From contig CAZCNE010000009.1 of assembly GCA_964500515.1 (NCBI GenBank), positions 1 to 54,429 of the forward strand: DNA of 54,429 bases, given 5' to 3'. This document shows, piece after piece, positions 1 to 11,124 of this stretch. A program made the position numbers and the translations under genes. Positions within the stretch are counted from its first letter, which is position 1; the number at the start of each line of letters is the position of its first letter. The notes under the pieces are model-generated. The model made no database searches, was not told the origin of the DNA, and was given only the letters and a program-made list of their open reading frames with translations. Origin of the DNA: Altimarinus sp964500515. Lineage in GTDB: Bacteria; Patescibacteriota; Gracilibacteria; BD1-5; UBA6164.

Positions 1-166
1 TTTTAATCTTTTAATCTTTTAATCTTTTAATCTTTTAATCTTTTAATCTTTTAATCTTTTAATCTTTTAATCTTTTAATCTTTTAATCTTTTAATCTTTT
101 AATCTTTTAATCTTTTAATCTTTTAATCTTTTAATCTTTTAATCTTTTAATCTTTTAATCTTTTAA
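1..166. repeat. 8-bp tandem repeat (TTTTAATC)n
   Basis: Twenty uninterrupted copies of TTTTAATC fill bases 1-160, with a partial copy to 166. The array starts at the window edge, so its true length is unknown. A stray TTTTAATCTTTT occurs at 301-312, just before radA. No ORF covers it. It may be a slippage-prone microsatellite or an assembly boundary artefact. Confidence 0.97.
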
Positions 167-340
167 AAAATTATATGAAAAAATATGATTTTGCAAATTT
201 TAATTTCTAAGCTATATATTAGAATTATTTTTTGTCTTAAATAAAAATTTTTGTATAATTTCTTAAACTTTTAAATTTTACACTTTTTAATATATTGAAC
301 TTTTAATCTTTTTTACTTTTTATCTTTTAAACTACAACTT

Positions 341-1651
341 ATGTATATCTGTAATAATTGTTGAAATGAATTTATAAAATGGCAATGACAATGTAATTTT
401 TGCAAAGAATGGAATACTTTAGTTGAATTTAAAGAATCAAAAAAGGATTTAAAAACAAAAGCTACAAAAAAAGAATTAAATAAACTATGAGAAAAAAATG
501 AATTTGAAGAAAGAATAATCACTAAATCTGAAGAATTTAACAATGTAATTTGATGATGACTTGTTCCATGATCTCTTGTTTTATTATCTTGAGAACCTTG
601 AGTTTGAAAATCTACTTTATCACTACAATTGGCAAACTTTATAGAAAATAAAATAATTTATGTTTCGTGAGAAGAAACTATTTGACAATTGAGTTCAAGA
701 GCTAAAAGACTCAGAGTAAAGTGAGATAATTTATCAATTTTATGCGAAAATAATCTAGAAAATATAATTGAAACTATCAAGTGAAATACTCCTGATTTAC
801 TTATAATTGATTCTATAAGTGTACTAAATAGTGAATTAGTTTCTTGAAGTTCTTGAAGTATAAATCAAGTTAAATTTATAGCTGAAACTCTACAAAATTA
901 TGCAAAAACTAACAATGTTACAACAATTATAATAGGTCATGTAACAAAAGATTGAAATCTTGCTTGACCAAAAATATTGGAACATCTTGTTGATACTGTT
1001 TTATTTTTTGAATGAGAAAGATTTGAAGATATAAGAATTCTTAGAAGTATAAAAAATAGATTTTGAAGTAGTAGTGAAATAGCTTTATTTAAAATGTGAG
1101 AATCTTGACTTGAAGATTTAAAAAATCCGTGACTTGAGTTAATCGATAACAAAGAAAAAAATCCTATAGTTTGATCAAGTTTAAGTATAACTATCGAATG
1201 AAATAGACCTATTTTGATTGAGTGTGAAGCTTTGACAAATTATACAAAATTTGGTTATCCAAAAAGAAGTTCAAGATGAATAAATATTTCTAAACTTGAT
1301 ATGCTTTTAGCAATTCTTGGAAAATACACAAAAATAAAACTTGATTCTTCAGATGTTTATTTAAATATAGCAAGATGACTAAAAATAGATGATCCAGCAA
1401 TTGATTTATGACTAATTTGAGCAATTATTTCTAGTAAAACAAATAAAACTATTTCAAGAAATACAGTTTTTGTGTGAGAAATTTCACTAACTTGAAACTT
1501 AAAAAATATACAACAACTAGAAAAAAGAATCAAAGAAGCTGAAAAACTTTGATTTGAAAAAATATATATTCCAGAAACTGAAATAAAATGAAAATATAAA
1601 ATAGAAATAATCAAAGTAAAAAATATAAGTGAATTTGTGGAAAAAATTTAG
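341..1651 (+). CDS. radA: DNA repair protein RadA (Sms)
   Basis: Branch-migration ATPase that processes recombination intermediates in the cytoplasm; 436 aa, normal for the family. Seen with UGA read as Gly: an N-terminal C4 zinc finger (C4, C7, C18, C21 in a context like KWxGxCxxCxxWNTL), then GGGLVPGS, a Walker A LLSGEPGVGKSTL, and the RadA-specific KNRFG motif written with a UGA glycine (about 1060-1074). The C-terminus has a Lon-like domain with GEISLTGNLKNI. The stop is UAG. The ATG at 341 places the zinc finger at the very N-terminus, as in known RadA. No Shine-Dalgarno is visible. The gene ends 4 bp before the convergent HIT-MazG gene, with no clear terminator between them. Confidence 0.96.
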
Positions 1652-1655
1652 GATC

Positions 1656-2441
1656 TTATTTACTTTTTGCCAAATCTAAGATTATTGCTTTTTCAAATCA
1701 TCAATTTGTCAATTTTTTTGATTTTCTTATATTCTCAATTTCTTCTAATGAAATACCTTTAAAATTTAAAATATTATAAAAAACTTCTAACAAATCTCAA
1801 AGTTCACTTTTTAAAGAATCCAAATTATTTTTTTCATTATAAACTTCTTCAAGCTCTTCAAAAATTTTTTTAAATAAATATAATTCATACTCTTCTTTAT
1901 TTGCTATATGATAAACTGGATTTTGTCAATTCTTTTCCATGATAAATGGAATATTATCTCTAACTAATTTTTTTGTTTCTTTATAATTTCATTTATTTTG
2001 AAAAATATTTCTAATTCATCATACAGAATTTTGAACATCTCAGTCAAATCTAGGAATTATATGAATATGTAAATGATGGATAGTTCTTCACGCATAAATT
2101 CAATTATTAACTCATAAATTATAATCATTTATTTCTGAATCAATAAATTTAGATTCTAAAACATCTTTTAAAAATTTCTTTTCAATTAAATTTTCTGATT
2201 TTTTTGATTTTTCTGAATAATACTTATATAAATCTAAAAAATTTAATTTTTTTATCAATAATTTTAAAAAAATTACAAGATTTTTTGATTCGTTATCATT
2301 TAAATCTTCAAATGATAAAATATGCCTTTTAGGAATAATTAAAGAGTGTCAAACTGACACAGGAAAAGAATCAATAATTGAGTTTTCTATTATTTTTTCT
2401 CAACTTGAAACTTTATCACAAAAAATACAGTTATTTTTCAT
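1656..2441 (-). CDS. HIT domain fused to MazG-like NTP pyrophosphohydrolase
   Basis: 261 aa with two enzyme modules. The N-terminal half is a HIT nucleotide hydrolase/transferase: CIFC near the start, LIIPKRH, and the histidine triad HHLHIHIIPR followed by a Gly-rich GDVQNSVGGIRN stretch. The C-terminal ~100 aa begin KLVRDNIP and contain EEYELYLFKKIFEELEEVYNE, then ELGDLLEVFYNI, GISLEEIENIR and GGFEKAIIL. This is the signature of MazG/phosphoribosyl-ATP-pyrophosphatase-like house-cleaning enzymes. Inference: a nucleotide-pool sanitising protein that joins NMP-linkage hydrolysis with NTP pyrophosphate removal. It lies 6 bp downstream of another HIT-like gene on the same strand, so the two are probably co-transcribed. 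The fusion reads through without any stop or frame change. Confidence 0.9.
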
Positions 2442-2447
2442 AAATTT

Positions 2448-3161
2448 TTAATTAAAAATTATTTTTGAAACTTCTAATCGATTTAAAAGAACTTCAATTA
2501 TATCAGATTTATTTCAAGTATTTATATAATCAAAAATTTCAGGAGTTTTCCAATTATAAAATGCTTTTTCTCAATAAAAACTTTTTGCACAAGCTTCTCT
2601 TATAAGTTGACTTTTATTATAGTTTTGTCAATTTTTTATTATATAAAATATATTTTCATCTCAAATTTGATAATATGGCTTATTTCAAACAATCTTTTTT
2701 AAATTTTGAATATCAATTAATAAATCTTTTTGTCATATTTCTTCTATATCATCTTTTTTTACCTTAATTCATTTTGAATCATTCAGAATTTGTAATATTT
2801 TTTCTAAAATAGTATCTGCAGTGATATTTAAAAATTTTTTTCAAGTATTTAATATATGTAAATGTGCATGATTATTACAACTTCATCAATTAATTGAACT
2901 TCAAGATTCTCAATGTTCAAACAATATAGTTTTTCATCATAAATTTTCATTTAATTTTTTTCTGATATAATTAAATATTTCATAAAATTCTTTTTGAAAT
3001 TTAGGATTTAGCTTTGAGTAACAAGACACCAAAGTCTTTGGAATAAGTAAATAATGATAAGCTTTTATAGGAAATGAATCAAGATTAAATTGAAAATTTT
3101 CAGTTGTTATAAGACTAGTTTCTCAACTTAAAGATAATGATGAAAAATCATATTGTTTCAT
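2448..3161 (-). CDS. HIT-superfamily protein
   Basis: 237 aa. The middle contains SCNNHAHLHILNTG, a histidine-triad-like HxHxH motif, preceded by AYHYLLIPKT, the usual HIT strand. The C-terminal ~100 aa have no motif I recognise. The first gene of a two-gene minus-strand unit with the HIT-MazG fusion (6-bp gap). Family knowledge suggests a dinucleoside polyphosphate or nucleotidyl-conjugate hydrolase, but the substrate cannot be read from sequence. The start at 3161 is the first ATG of the open frame and faces rseP across a short AT-rich divergent region. Confidence 0.75.
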
Positions 3162-3304
3162 ATAAATAAATTTATATTTTGTTAGTATTTATATAATGAA
3201 TATTTTAAAAGAAAAAGCAAATTATTTTTTATATAAAAAACCTTTGAATATTAATATTTTTTCTTATAATCAGTGAATCTTAAATAATAATTTTGTAAAA
3301 TCTT

Positions 3305-4621
3305 ATGTGAGTTTGAATAATCATATCTTTAGTTATTTTTTCTATTATAGTTTTGATTCATGAACTTTGACATTTTGCTACAGCTAGATTTTTTTGAGTA
3401 AAAGTTTATGAATTTTGACTTGGAATTCCTCCAAGAGCAAAAAAATTATGGACAGACAAATCTTGAACTTTGTATAGTTTAAATTGGCTTCCAATTGGAT
3501 GATTTGTGAAATTGAAATGAGAAAATGCAAATTATTATTTTATATTTGATAAAAATAAAAAACAATATAATCAAGAAGATTTGAAAGAATTATTGGAAAA
3601 AGATGTGGATATTTACGATAAAGATGGAAAAAAAATAACAAAAAAAGAAAAAAATATTATTTTAAATGAAATAAAAAATGCTGAATGAACTGATAGCTTA
3701 GTCAATAAATCTTTTTGGAAAAAAAGTATAGTAGTTTTGGCTTGAGTTTTTATGAATTTTTTATTTTCAATAATTATCTTAACAATCCTTTTTACAATCT
3801 GATTAAAACCAGTTGGGATAAATACACAAATTGATACAAAACTTGATATAAAAGTTTTTCCAACTTATGAAAAATCACTTGAAATATGACTTTTAAATGA
3901 AAAACCATGAATTTTTTTATTTCCTTTAACTTGATCAATTGCTGAAATTTCAGGATTAAAAGAAAATGACTTACTTTTAAGAATTAATTGAAAAGATGTT
4001 GAATCAAGCAAAAAAATAATAGAATTAATAAAAGATAATAAATGACAAAATCTAGATTTTGAAGTTTCAAGAGAAAATGAAATAAAAAATATACAAATCA
4101 CTGTATGAAATGATTGAAAAATTTGATCTTATCTAGCTCCAAACCTAGAATATAATAAAGATTTTTCATACAAATATAATTTTCCAAAATCGCTTTTAGT
4201 TGCAACAAATGAAGTTTATAATGAGTCTCTTCTTACTTTTGAAGCTTTATGAATATTTGTAAAAAAACTTGCCTTTCCAGAAAAAAAAGAAGATAGAAAT
4301 GAAGCTCTAAAAAGTGTAAGTTGACCTGTTTGAATAGTTTCAATTGTAAGTGAAGCTTCAAAATGATGAATAGTAGTTTTGCTTATTTTAGCTAGCTTGA
4401 TAAGTATAAATCTTTGAGTTTTTAACTTACTTCCAATTCCAGCTCTTGATTGATGAAGGTTTTTATTTTTTACTATAAATGAAATAATTCAAAAGTTTAC
4501 TTGAAAAAAATGAATTTCTCCACACATAGAATGATTAATACATATATGATTTTTTGCTATTTTGATTTTTTTAAGTATAATTATAACATACAATGATGTA
4601 TTAAAAATATTTAATAAATAA
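3305..4621 (+). CDS. rseP: Site-2 zinc metalloprotease RseP (M50 family)
   Basis: 438 aa intramembrane protease that cleaves membrane-embedded regulators or signal remnants. Visible: TM1 with the zinc motif H19-E-L-G-H23 (the Gly is UGA) followed by FGVKVYEFGLGIPPRA; a second TM near residue 145; a PDZ domain with GSIAEISGLKENDLLLRINGKDV; a C-terminal TM carrying the third zinc ligand in NLLPIPALDGGRF; and a last TM. The start at 3305 is fixed by an in-frame UAA at 3296. An earlier ATG at 3196 is in another frame that stops early. The gene ends 4 bp before the HD-domain gene, so they form an operon. Confidence 0.94.
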
Positions 4622-4625
4622 ACTT

Positions 4626-5246
4626 ATGAACGATAAATTAATAACTGAAGCTAAAAATTATGTAAATAGTATTTTGATGCCTTTGGAAAATTATTATTAT
4701 CACCAATACGATCACGCTTTAGAAGTTATGCAAAGAGCAATTTATCTTGGAAAAAAAGAATGATTAGATGAAGATGATTTAGAAGAATTAGCTTTAGCTT
4801 GATTATTTCATGATACTGGTTTTACGATAAGTTATGACAATAATGAGCCTATTTGAGCAAAAATAGCACAAAATTTTTTAAAAAGAAAATTGTACCCAAT
4901 TGAAAGAATACAAAATATAGAAAAGCTTATTTTAGCTACTGATCCAGATTTTATACACCCTGAAAATATTTTACAAAAAATTATAAAAGATGCTGATTTA
5001 GATAATTTAGGAAGAGATGATTTTTTTAAAAAATGAGAAAGATTAAAAAGAGAATTAGAAACAATAAAAAATATAAAAATAAAAGATCCTGATTGGCATC
5101 ACTCTGCTCTTGATTTTTTATGGACACATAAATACTATACAAAAACACAACAAGAAGAAAGATGAGATAAAAAAACAGAGAATAAAAAAATTTTAAAAAA
5201 ACTTATTAAAAGAGATTCAAAAGTTGTTATTAGACCAAATTATTAA
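4626..5246 (+). CDS. HD-domain metal-dependent phosphohydrolase
   Basis: 206 aa. HD signature: YHQYDHALEVMQRA (first His), LAGLFHDTGF (the HD pair), and DADLDNLGRDDFF (last Asp) in the usual order and spacing. Such small HD proteins hydrolyse phosphate esters of nucleotides or signalling molecules. The substrate here is unknown. It starts 4 bp after rseP and is followed 41 bp later by tgt, so the three genes are likely transcribed together. Confidence 0.88.
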
Positions 5247-5287
5247 ATTAATAATTAAGTTTTTATTAATACTTACTAAATTTTTTA

Positions 5288-6457
5288 ATGTTTTGATATA
5301 AAATTATAGCAAAGGATAATAATTCTAAAGCAGGAGTTTTTAAAACAGCACATGGAAATATAGAAACTCCTATTTTTATGCCTGTTTGAACAAAAGCTAC
5401 AGTAAAATGAATTTCAAAAGAAGATTTAGATGAAATGAAAGCTCAAATTATCCTAAATAATACTTACCATCTTTATTTAAGACCTTGAGATCAAATTATA
5501 AAAGATTTTTGATGAGTTCACAAATTTCAAAATTATAATAAACCTATTTTAACAGATAGTTGATGATTTCAAGTTTTTTCTTTGTGATCTTGAATAAGGA
5601 AAAATAATGAATCTCTTGTAAAAATTACAGAAGATTGAGTGCATTTTAGAAGTTATATTGATTGAAGTAAACATTATTTTACTCCAGAAAAAGTTATGGA
5701 TATAGAAAATAATCTTTGAGCTGATATAATTATGGCTTTTGATGAATGTGCTCCTTGAGATAGTAAATTTGATTATGCAAAAAAAGCAATGAAAAGAACG
5801 CATGCTTGGGCTCTAAGATGCAAAGAACAATATCTAAAAAATAATAAAAAAAGAGTTGAATCTTGATTATACCCTCAAGCTCTCTTCCCTATTATCCAGT
5901 GAGTTATTTATGATGAACTTAGAATAGAATCTACAAAATTTATAAAAACTCTGGATTTACCTTGAATTGCAATTTGATGACTTAGTGTTTGAGAATCTAA
6001 AGAAGATATGTATAGAATACTTGATATAGTAAATAAAGAATTATGAAATTTTGAAAAACCAGTATATTTGATGTGAGTTTGAACTCCTGAAGATATAATT
6101 GAGTGAATTTATAGATGAGTTGATATGTTTGATTGTGTTTTACCAACAAGAGTTGGTAGACATGGGCTTGCTTTTTCTAGTTATTGAAATATAAAAATCA
6201 AAAATGAAAAACATAAATTCAGTAAACAAAGTCTTGATCCAAACTGCGATTGTAAAGTTTGTAAAAATTATACTTTGGCATATCTAAGACATCTTATAAC
6301 AGAAAATGAAATACTTGGGATGCAATTTTTGAGTTATCACAATCTATATTTTCTTATAAATTTAACAAAAAAAGCAAGAACTGCAATAATAAATTGAAAT
6401 TTTGAAGAATTTAGAAAAGAATTTTACAAACAAAAAATTGAAAATAATTTTATTTAA
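5288..6457 (+). CDS. tgt: Queuine/preQ1 tRNA-ribosyltransferase (TGT)
   Basis: 389 aa enzyme that swaps guanine-34 for a queuine precursor in tRNAs with GUN anticodons. Seen: TPIFMPVGTKATVKG near the N-terminus, the substrate-binding DSGGFQVFSL, GLSVGESKEDMYRI, the catalytic-Asp region FDCVLPTRVGRHGLAF, and a zinc site starting CDCKVC (about 6243-6260) with the later Cys/His in the expected region. Many of these glycines are UGA. No other queuosine-pathway gene is in the window, so the precursor may be scavenged. ATG at 5288 is the first in the frame. Confidence 0.95.
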
Positions 6458-6528
6458 CTATAATTACATAAAGTAAAAAGTATAAAAAATACTTATTGCT
6501 TATTGATTATTACTTAAATACTAAATTT

Positions 6529-6984
6529 ATGATGTGGCTTATAAATTTACTTAAAAAAAGACCAAAAGATTCTACAATTAGATTTATAAAGATATTTTTA
6601 GGTTTATCTTTTTCTTGAAGTTTGTATTATTATCTGATTTATTCTTGAAAAACTATAGATTCAAATTATTTTTGGTTTATAAATATAAGTGAAAATAATT
6701 TAATTTATTTAAAATATTTTTTTATTGCTTTGTGACTTTTACCATTGATTGTTTGATCATTTAATTTGTGTTTTATAAAAAGCAAATACATGAGAATTAT
6801 TCAAATAATTATGTGATTTTTGATTTTTTATATTTCTTTTAAAATAGAAGAAAGTTCAAGTTTATGAATTCCTGAATTTGTATTTTTGCTTGGTTTTATC
6901 CCACTTTTTGGATGAATAACTTGAAAATGTATAACTACAAAATGTCTTAGATTTGGACAAAAAATAGAAAAAATTAGAGTTTAA
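6529..6984 (+). CDS. Small multi-pass membrane protein of unknown function
   Basis: 151 aa. A basic N-terminus (LLKKRPKDS) is followed by about four hydrophobic segments (residues ~20-38, ~60-80, ~90-105, ~115-135) and a basic C-terminus. I recognise no family motif. Adjacent to tgt on the same strand and followed by an intrinsic terminator, so it is the last gene of the rseP-HD-tgt unit. Two ATGs in tandem open it; the first is used here. Confidence 0.75.
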
Positions 6985-7005
6985 AAAATTATTTTATAAA
7001 TTTGT

Positions 7006-7035
7006 AAAGACACGATTAATTGTGTCTTTTTTTTT
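7006..7035 (+). terminator. Rho-independent terminator after the rseP-tgt unit
   Basis: Stem AAGACAC (7007-7013) pairs with GTGTCTT (7022-7028) across an 8-nt AT loop, followed by a run of T. It sits 22 bp downstream of the small membrane protein gene. Confidence 0.85.
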
Positions 7036-7039
7036 GATT

Positions 7040-7406
7040 TTATGTTTTAAAATATTTAATGCTTTTGATTATAAAAATCTTCTTATTCACCTTGCTCTCT
7101 TTATCAAAAAAAGAAAAATCCCCCTCCTCCTCCTTCGACAAGCTCAGGACAGGCTCTTTATCAAGGGGGAATATTTACCCTTATAAAACTAAAAGTAGTT
7201 GTAATTTTATAATTTTGTTTATATTAAAATTTTATCTATATTTATATTGATTTTTCAAAATCTATTTCCATTATTTTTACAATAACAAACTCTTTATCAA
7301 AAGAGGAAAAATCCCCCTAACCCCCTTTATCAAGGGGGAATATTAAGAAATAAAAAAGTCCCCCCTTTTATAAGGGGGAAAGCGAACGAAGTGAGCTAGG
7401 GGGATT
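7040..7406. repeat. Cluster of GC-rich palindromic repeats between genes
   Basis: No gene is supportable here. The region holds at least three copies of a palindromic element with core CCCCCTT-TATC-AAGGGGG, at about 7117-7171, 7309-7342 and 7357-7409, each flanked by an outer AATCCCCC or GGGGGATT arm. The first copy has a CCTTCGACAAGCTCAGGAC segment inserted in its loop; the third has AGCGAACGAAGTGAGCTAG. These stretches are strikingly GC-rich against the AT-rich background. Related copies occur at 13217, 15379 and 35148-35311. Confidence 0.9.
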
Positions 7407-9131
7407 TTATCCTGCTCATCAAGTTTCTGTTTTTTTCTCTAAAAGATTTTTTCATTTATCTATAAATTCAATGCTTTTAAAATCATTTGCCTGATTTTTT
7501 TCCCTTATTTCTTGCTCTATTTCTTCTTTACTTGGAAGTTTATTAAAAGTTAATGATAACAATGCAATTTTTTCTAAATTAAACGAATCTTTAGCTTTAA
7601 ATAGTTCAATAACATAATTATTTCATGTTTTTGAGAGTAATACTTTCCCATTAATCTTTTTTTCTCATTCTCATATAGAAAATTTTGCTATAGGCAATTT
7701 TTTTGATCATCCAATTAAATTTTCTATTTCTTGTAATTTTTGCTCTTCAGCTTTCCTATCAGCTTCTTCTTGATTTTTCTTTTCAGTCGCTTCAGCTTGT
7801 TTTGCAGTTTCTTGATTTTCTTGTTCAGTTTTTTTGGTAAGATTTGTTATAAAATTTTCATCATTTAAAGTTTCATAAAAATTAGTAAAATCAGGATTAT
7901 TTCAGAAAATATCAGCATTAATTTCTCCAAATTGTAAATCAAAAGTTCTTTTCACCTTTTTTTCTTTTTTAGTTTTTTTAGTACTATCATTTGGATCAGT
8001 TACTTCTTCTTCAACAGTTTCTTCAACTTTTCACTTTATCTTATCTCATCTAAAAACTTTTTCCCAAAAATTATCACTATTTGGATCTATTCAGTTTTCC
8101 CTACATCTATCAAAAAATGGTTTTAATTCTTTTGAATCTAAATTTGTTAAATTAACTCATTTTAACTGACTTATTTCTCAAGTTCATTCAACTAAATCGT
8201 ATTTTTGATTTAAATAATTTCAATATTTTTTTAAATTGTTTATAGATCTAGAATCATCAAAATCATCAAATAATCAATCTACATATTCGTTTGCTTTATA
8301 TTCTTTCATAAATAAACCTAAAAATGAAACTAAAACTCTTTTAAAAATATCTTTTAAAAAATCAGGCATATTTTTCATAAACTCTCATATATTTTGAGCT
8401 TGTTTTCAAATTTTGTCTCATAGATTATTTAAACCTTTACTAAAACCTTCCATATAAACTTTTAAATCATTTCATTTTAATTCTCAAATTTCACTTATAT
8501 CTTGTGAAACTTTATAATTTTCAATAGCTTTTGGATTTGATAAAAAAGCTTTTATAATTCAAAGATTATTTTTTGGACTTTCTAATAATTGAATTAAATC
8601 TGCCATATTTTCATTAATTAATTTTCCCGAATTTAAATTTTTTTCTCAATTAACTGAAGTTTCTCCATTTGTCTCAATTTCTTTTGCAGTTTTTTCCGCA
8701 AAATTAAGTAAATCATCTACTTTTCAAGATTTTAGAATTTTTGAAATAATTCATATTTTTATATTATTTATTTCTTTTTTTTCTAAACTATATACACTTA
8801 CCTTTTCTTCTATTTTTCAAGCTACTAAATTAAAACCTTGTTCTATTTTTGGATTTCAAATTCATTTTACTAACTCTGAAAATTCGATATCTCATCAATT
8901 TGTTTCAATACTAGCTAAAATTTCTTTTCTTTTATTTTCTAATTGTTCAGCGTTATTTATTTGTTCATCAAGTGAAGCTCATGCCGGTTTTTGATCATCT
9001 GATCCTTCTTGAGCTTTAACTGCTTCTTGTGGTGCTGCTTGTGATTTTGGAGATGCTTTTTGTGATTCTTGACTTTCAACAGTTTGTTCAGGTTTTTCTG
9101 GAACTTTATTTCAATTTGAACTTTCTAACAT
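7407..9131 (-). CDS. Large hydrophilic protein of unknown function
   Basis: 574 aa with no recognised domain and no signal peptide. The N-terminal ~70 aa are low-complexity and rich in Q, P, A, S and E. The middle is mixed alpha-helical with many Lys and Glu. Around residues 380-460 is a charged stretch (VEETVEEEVTDPNDSTKK) and a Gln/Glu/Lys-rich coiled-coil-like segment. The tail ends KKTETGGAG. The UAA stop lies inside a palindromic repeat copy (7357-7409), so the C-terminus may have been reshaped by repeat insertion. Probably a single-gene unit, since a terminator separates it from the upstream minus-strand genes. Confidence 0.8.
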
Positions 9132-9186
9132 AAAAATATATTAATTATTAAGTTATAAGTAAATTTTATCATAAAATTATATAAAA

Positions 9187-9220
9187 AACAAAAAAAGCTA
9201 TATTTTTATAGCTTTCTATT
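9187..9220 (-). terminator. Rho-independent terminator, minus strand
   Basis: Stem AAAGCTATA (9194-9202) pairs with TATAGCTTT (9207-9215) around TTTT. On the minus strand it is followed by a T-run, as expected for ending the nadK unit about 100 bp after the stop at 9315. Confidence 0.75.
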
Positions 9221-9314
9221 TTTATATTTCTCTTCAACTTATATACTTCTAAAATAACTTTTCTATTCTTTATAAAAGAAGAAAAAATTTATTATTTTTA
9301 CTTTTCTTTTTTAA

Positions 9315-9893
9315 TTATTTTTTAAAAATTTTATTGTTGTTAAAACATTCTTTAAATCATTCTGGATCTCAATAATCAGCAAATGTTTTTTGCCAATCGT
9401 GTCATCAATGTATTTTCCTCGAAGCTTTGATAGGACACCAATATTGTTCTGTTCTTCATGCTATTTCTACTGCATAAGAAAAAAGTCAATTTACCCGAGA
9501 ACAATAAACACAATTAAATTTTTGTAATATATTTAAATAATCTAGGTATCTTCTATCATAAATTATATAATCTTTTCTTTTTACTAAAGGTATTCAATAA
9601 AGTCTAAAACAAATATTTTTATATATAAATAATCAAATATCCAAAAATAAAACTGGTATTGCCATTCAATATATAAAAGGCATAGAAAGTATATATTTAA
9701 AATTTGGATTTAAAAAATAAGAAAATACATTTACTTTATATTTTTTGTTATATTCTCTTCTTTTTTTATCAAAAAATACTTTTTTTCACTTAAGTTCATA
9801 AAAATATTTTTCTTTTAACTCATTGTAAGCTTCTGCTAATTCTTTGTATTTTTCTTCTATTTGTTTAAGAATTTCATTAATTTTAGATTTCAT
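9315..9893 (-). CDS. Conserved cysteine-containing protein of unknown function
   Basis: 192 aa. The N-terminal ~45 aa are a charged helix (EEKYKELAEAYNELKEKY). The middle has a hydrophobic stretch near residues 65-100. The C-terminal third carries the conserved block NCVYC, NGLFSYAVEIAGRTEQYWC, PIKASR. I recognise this block (CVYC, then EIAxRTEQYWCPIK) as recurring in uncharacterised proteins of varied bacteria. Three cysteines suggest a metal or redox site, but that is inference. It follows nadK after 35 bp on the same strand. Confidence 0.78.
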
Positions 9894-9928
9894 TTTAAGT
9901 TTAGTAAATATTTTAAATTTATAGATTT

Positions 9929-10720
9929 TTATATATTTTCATCTACATAAAATCATTGTTCATAAAGAACTTTATTATCCCAAATATTTATATAATCTGA
10001 AGCAATAATCAAGTCAACATTATATTTAGATTTTTTTATTTTCAAGGAAATATCTTCTTTATATTTATTTTTTATAAAAATTTTTCAATCTACATATATC
10101 TCAACAGGACTTTTTCTTCAAGTATTTTTTATATCAATTATTTCATTATCAGAAATCAAAATTGAACTTTGTGATTTTGGTTTCCATGGAGCTTTTGGAG
10201 TAATTACAAAAGTATCCAAAGTGTGGGGAATAATTGGTCATCACAAAGAAGAATTATATCAAGTTGATCAAGCTGGTGTAGAAATAATTATTCAATCTCA
10301 TTCTATATCAAGTTTTTGTTTTTTAGAAAGACTGATTTCAAGAGAAATCATCTTCCCTTCTCAAGCTCTTATATCAACTTCGTTCATCGCTATTTCTTTT
10401 TGATTTTCAGTTTTAACAGAAAGTAAAGGATATGTTCTTTTTACATAATTAAAATCTTTTTTTATAAATTCTAAAGAATTTAGTAAAAATCATTTATGTC
10501 AAAAATTTATTCATAAAAAAGCTTTATTTTCTTTATAAAATTCTTTTATAGCACTTAACATAGTTCAATCTCATCCCAAAACCAAAATTATATCTTCTTT
10601 CATAAAATCCAAAATTTCTTTATATTTTTGGTTTTTTATAAAACTGATAAGATCTTCTTTTTTGTTTGAAGAAAATAAATTATAAAATATTTTATGATTT
10701 TTATATTTTATTATATTCAT
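9929..10720 (-). CDS. nadK: NAD kinase
   Basis: 263 aa enzyme that phosphorylates NAD to NADP in the cytoplasm. Seen: LVLGGDGTML (diphosphate-binding GGDGT; both GG and the second Gly use UGA or GGA codons), INFGHKGFL, AMNEVDIR (the NE/D motif), and the long nucleotide-binding loop GIIISTPAGSTGYNSSLGGP followed by FVITPKAP. Length and motif order match NAD kinases. First gene of a minus-strand pair with the cysteine-containing protein. Confidence 0.95.
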
Positions 10721-10827
10721 AAATTTTATTTTTTTATTTATAAATAACATTATAGTTAATATTTTAAAAAAGTGTAATTAATTTTGAAAAATATAATATA
10801 ACTTTTAACTTTGGAAGACCTTAATTT

Positions 10828-11124
10828 TTAAATTTTATTTTGATAAAAAATATCTTTTATGATACTAAAAATGACTATTAATAAAATATATATTATTCAT
10901 CAAAAAAACATAAGCATTCATCATAAATCAGAGTCAAAAAGTTCAACATATGACTTTATAAAAATATTTTTATATACTGAATTTTTATCATAAAAAAATA
11001 TATTTTTATAAAGTAAAAATAAATATAAAAATCAAAAAAATATTAAAATATATATTAATAAATTTTTTATAATTTTTATTATAAACTTTATTATGTTTTT
11101 TATAAATTTAATAATATCTTTCAT
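10828..11124 (-). CDS. Small membrane protein, paralogue of the 13786-14154 product
   Basis: 98 aa. A Lys/Ile-rich amphipathic N-terminus, a strong TM (IYILIFFGFLYLFLL), a soluble connector (YDKNSVYKNIFIKSYVELF), then a second TM (MFFGGIIYILLIVIFSII). More than 240 bp match the gene directly behind the RHS gene (13786-14154), so one copy is a duplicate. Its start overlaps the end of the DUF3885-like gene by 17 bp. Being RHS-linked and membrane-bound, it is a candidate immunity or accessory protein (inference). Confidence 0.72.
10863..11103. repeat. Direct repeat, copy 1 (membrane-protein gene)
   Basis: About 240 bp nearly matching 13911-14152 in the same orientation. The ends are almost identical and the centre (about 10915-11000) has diverged. 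It covers most of the 98-aa membrane-protein gene. Confidence 0.85.

Noticed and set aside
1..166. CRISPR or telomere repeat
   Set aside because: An 8-bp perfect microsatellite without spacers; bacterial telomere-like function is not supportable from sequence.
3196..3390. ORF starting ATG 3196 upstream of rseP
   Set aside because: It is in a different frame from HELGH and hits a UAG inside the RseP coding sequence; no motif.
7059..7250. Short plus-strand ORF containing an FDKLRTG peptide
   Set aside because: The peptide is a translation of a dispersed palindromic repeat, not a gene.
7117..7409. CRISPR array
   Set aside because: The repeats are palindromes at irregular distances, nested and not separated by uniform spacers; no cas gene nearby.
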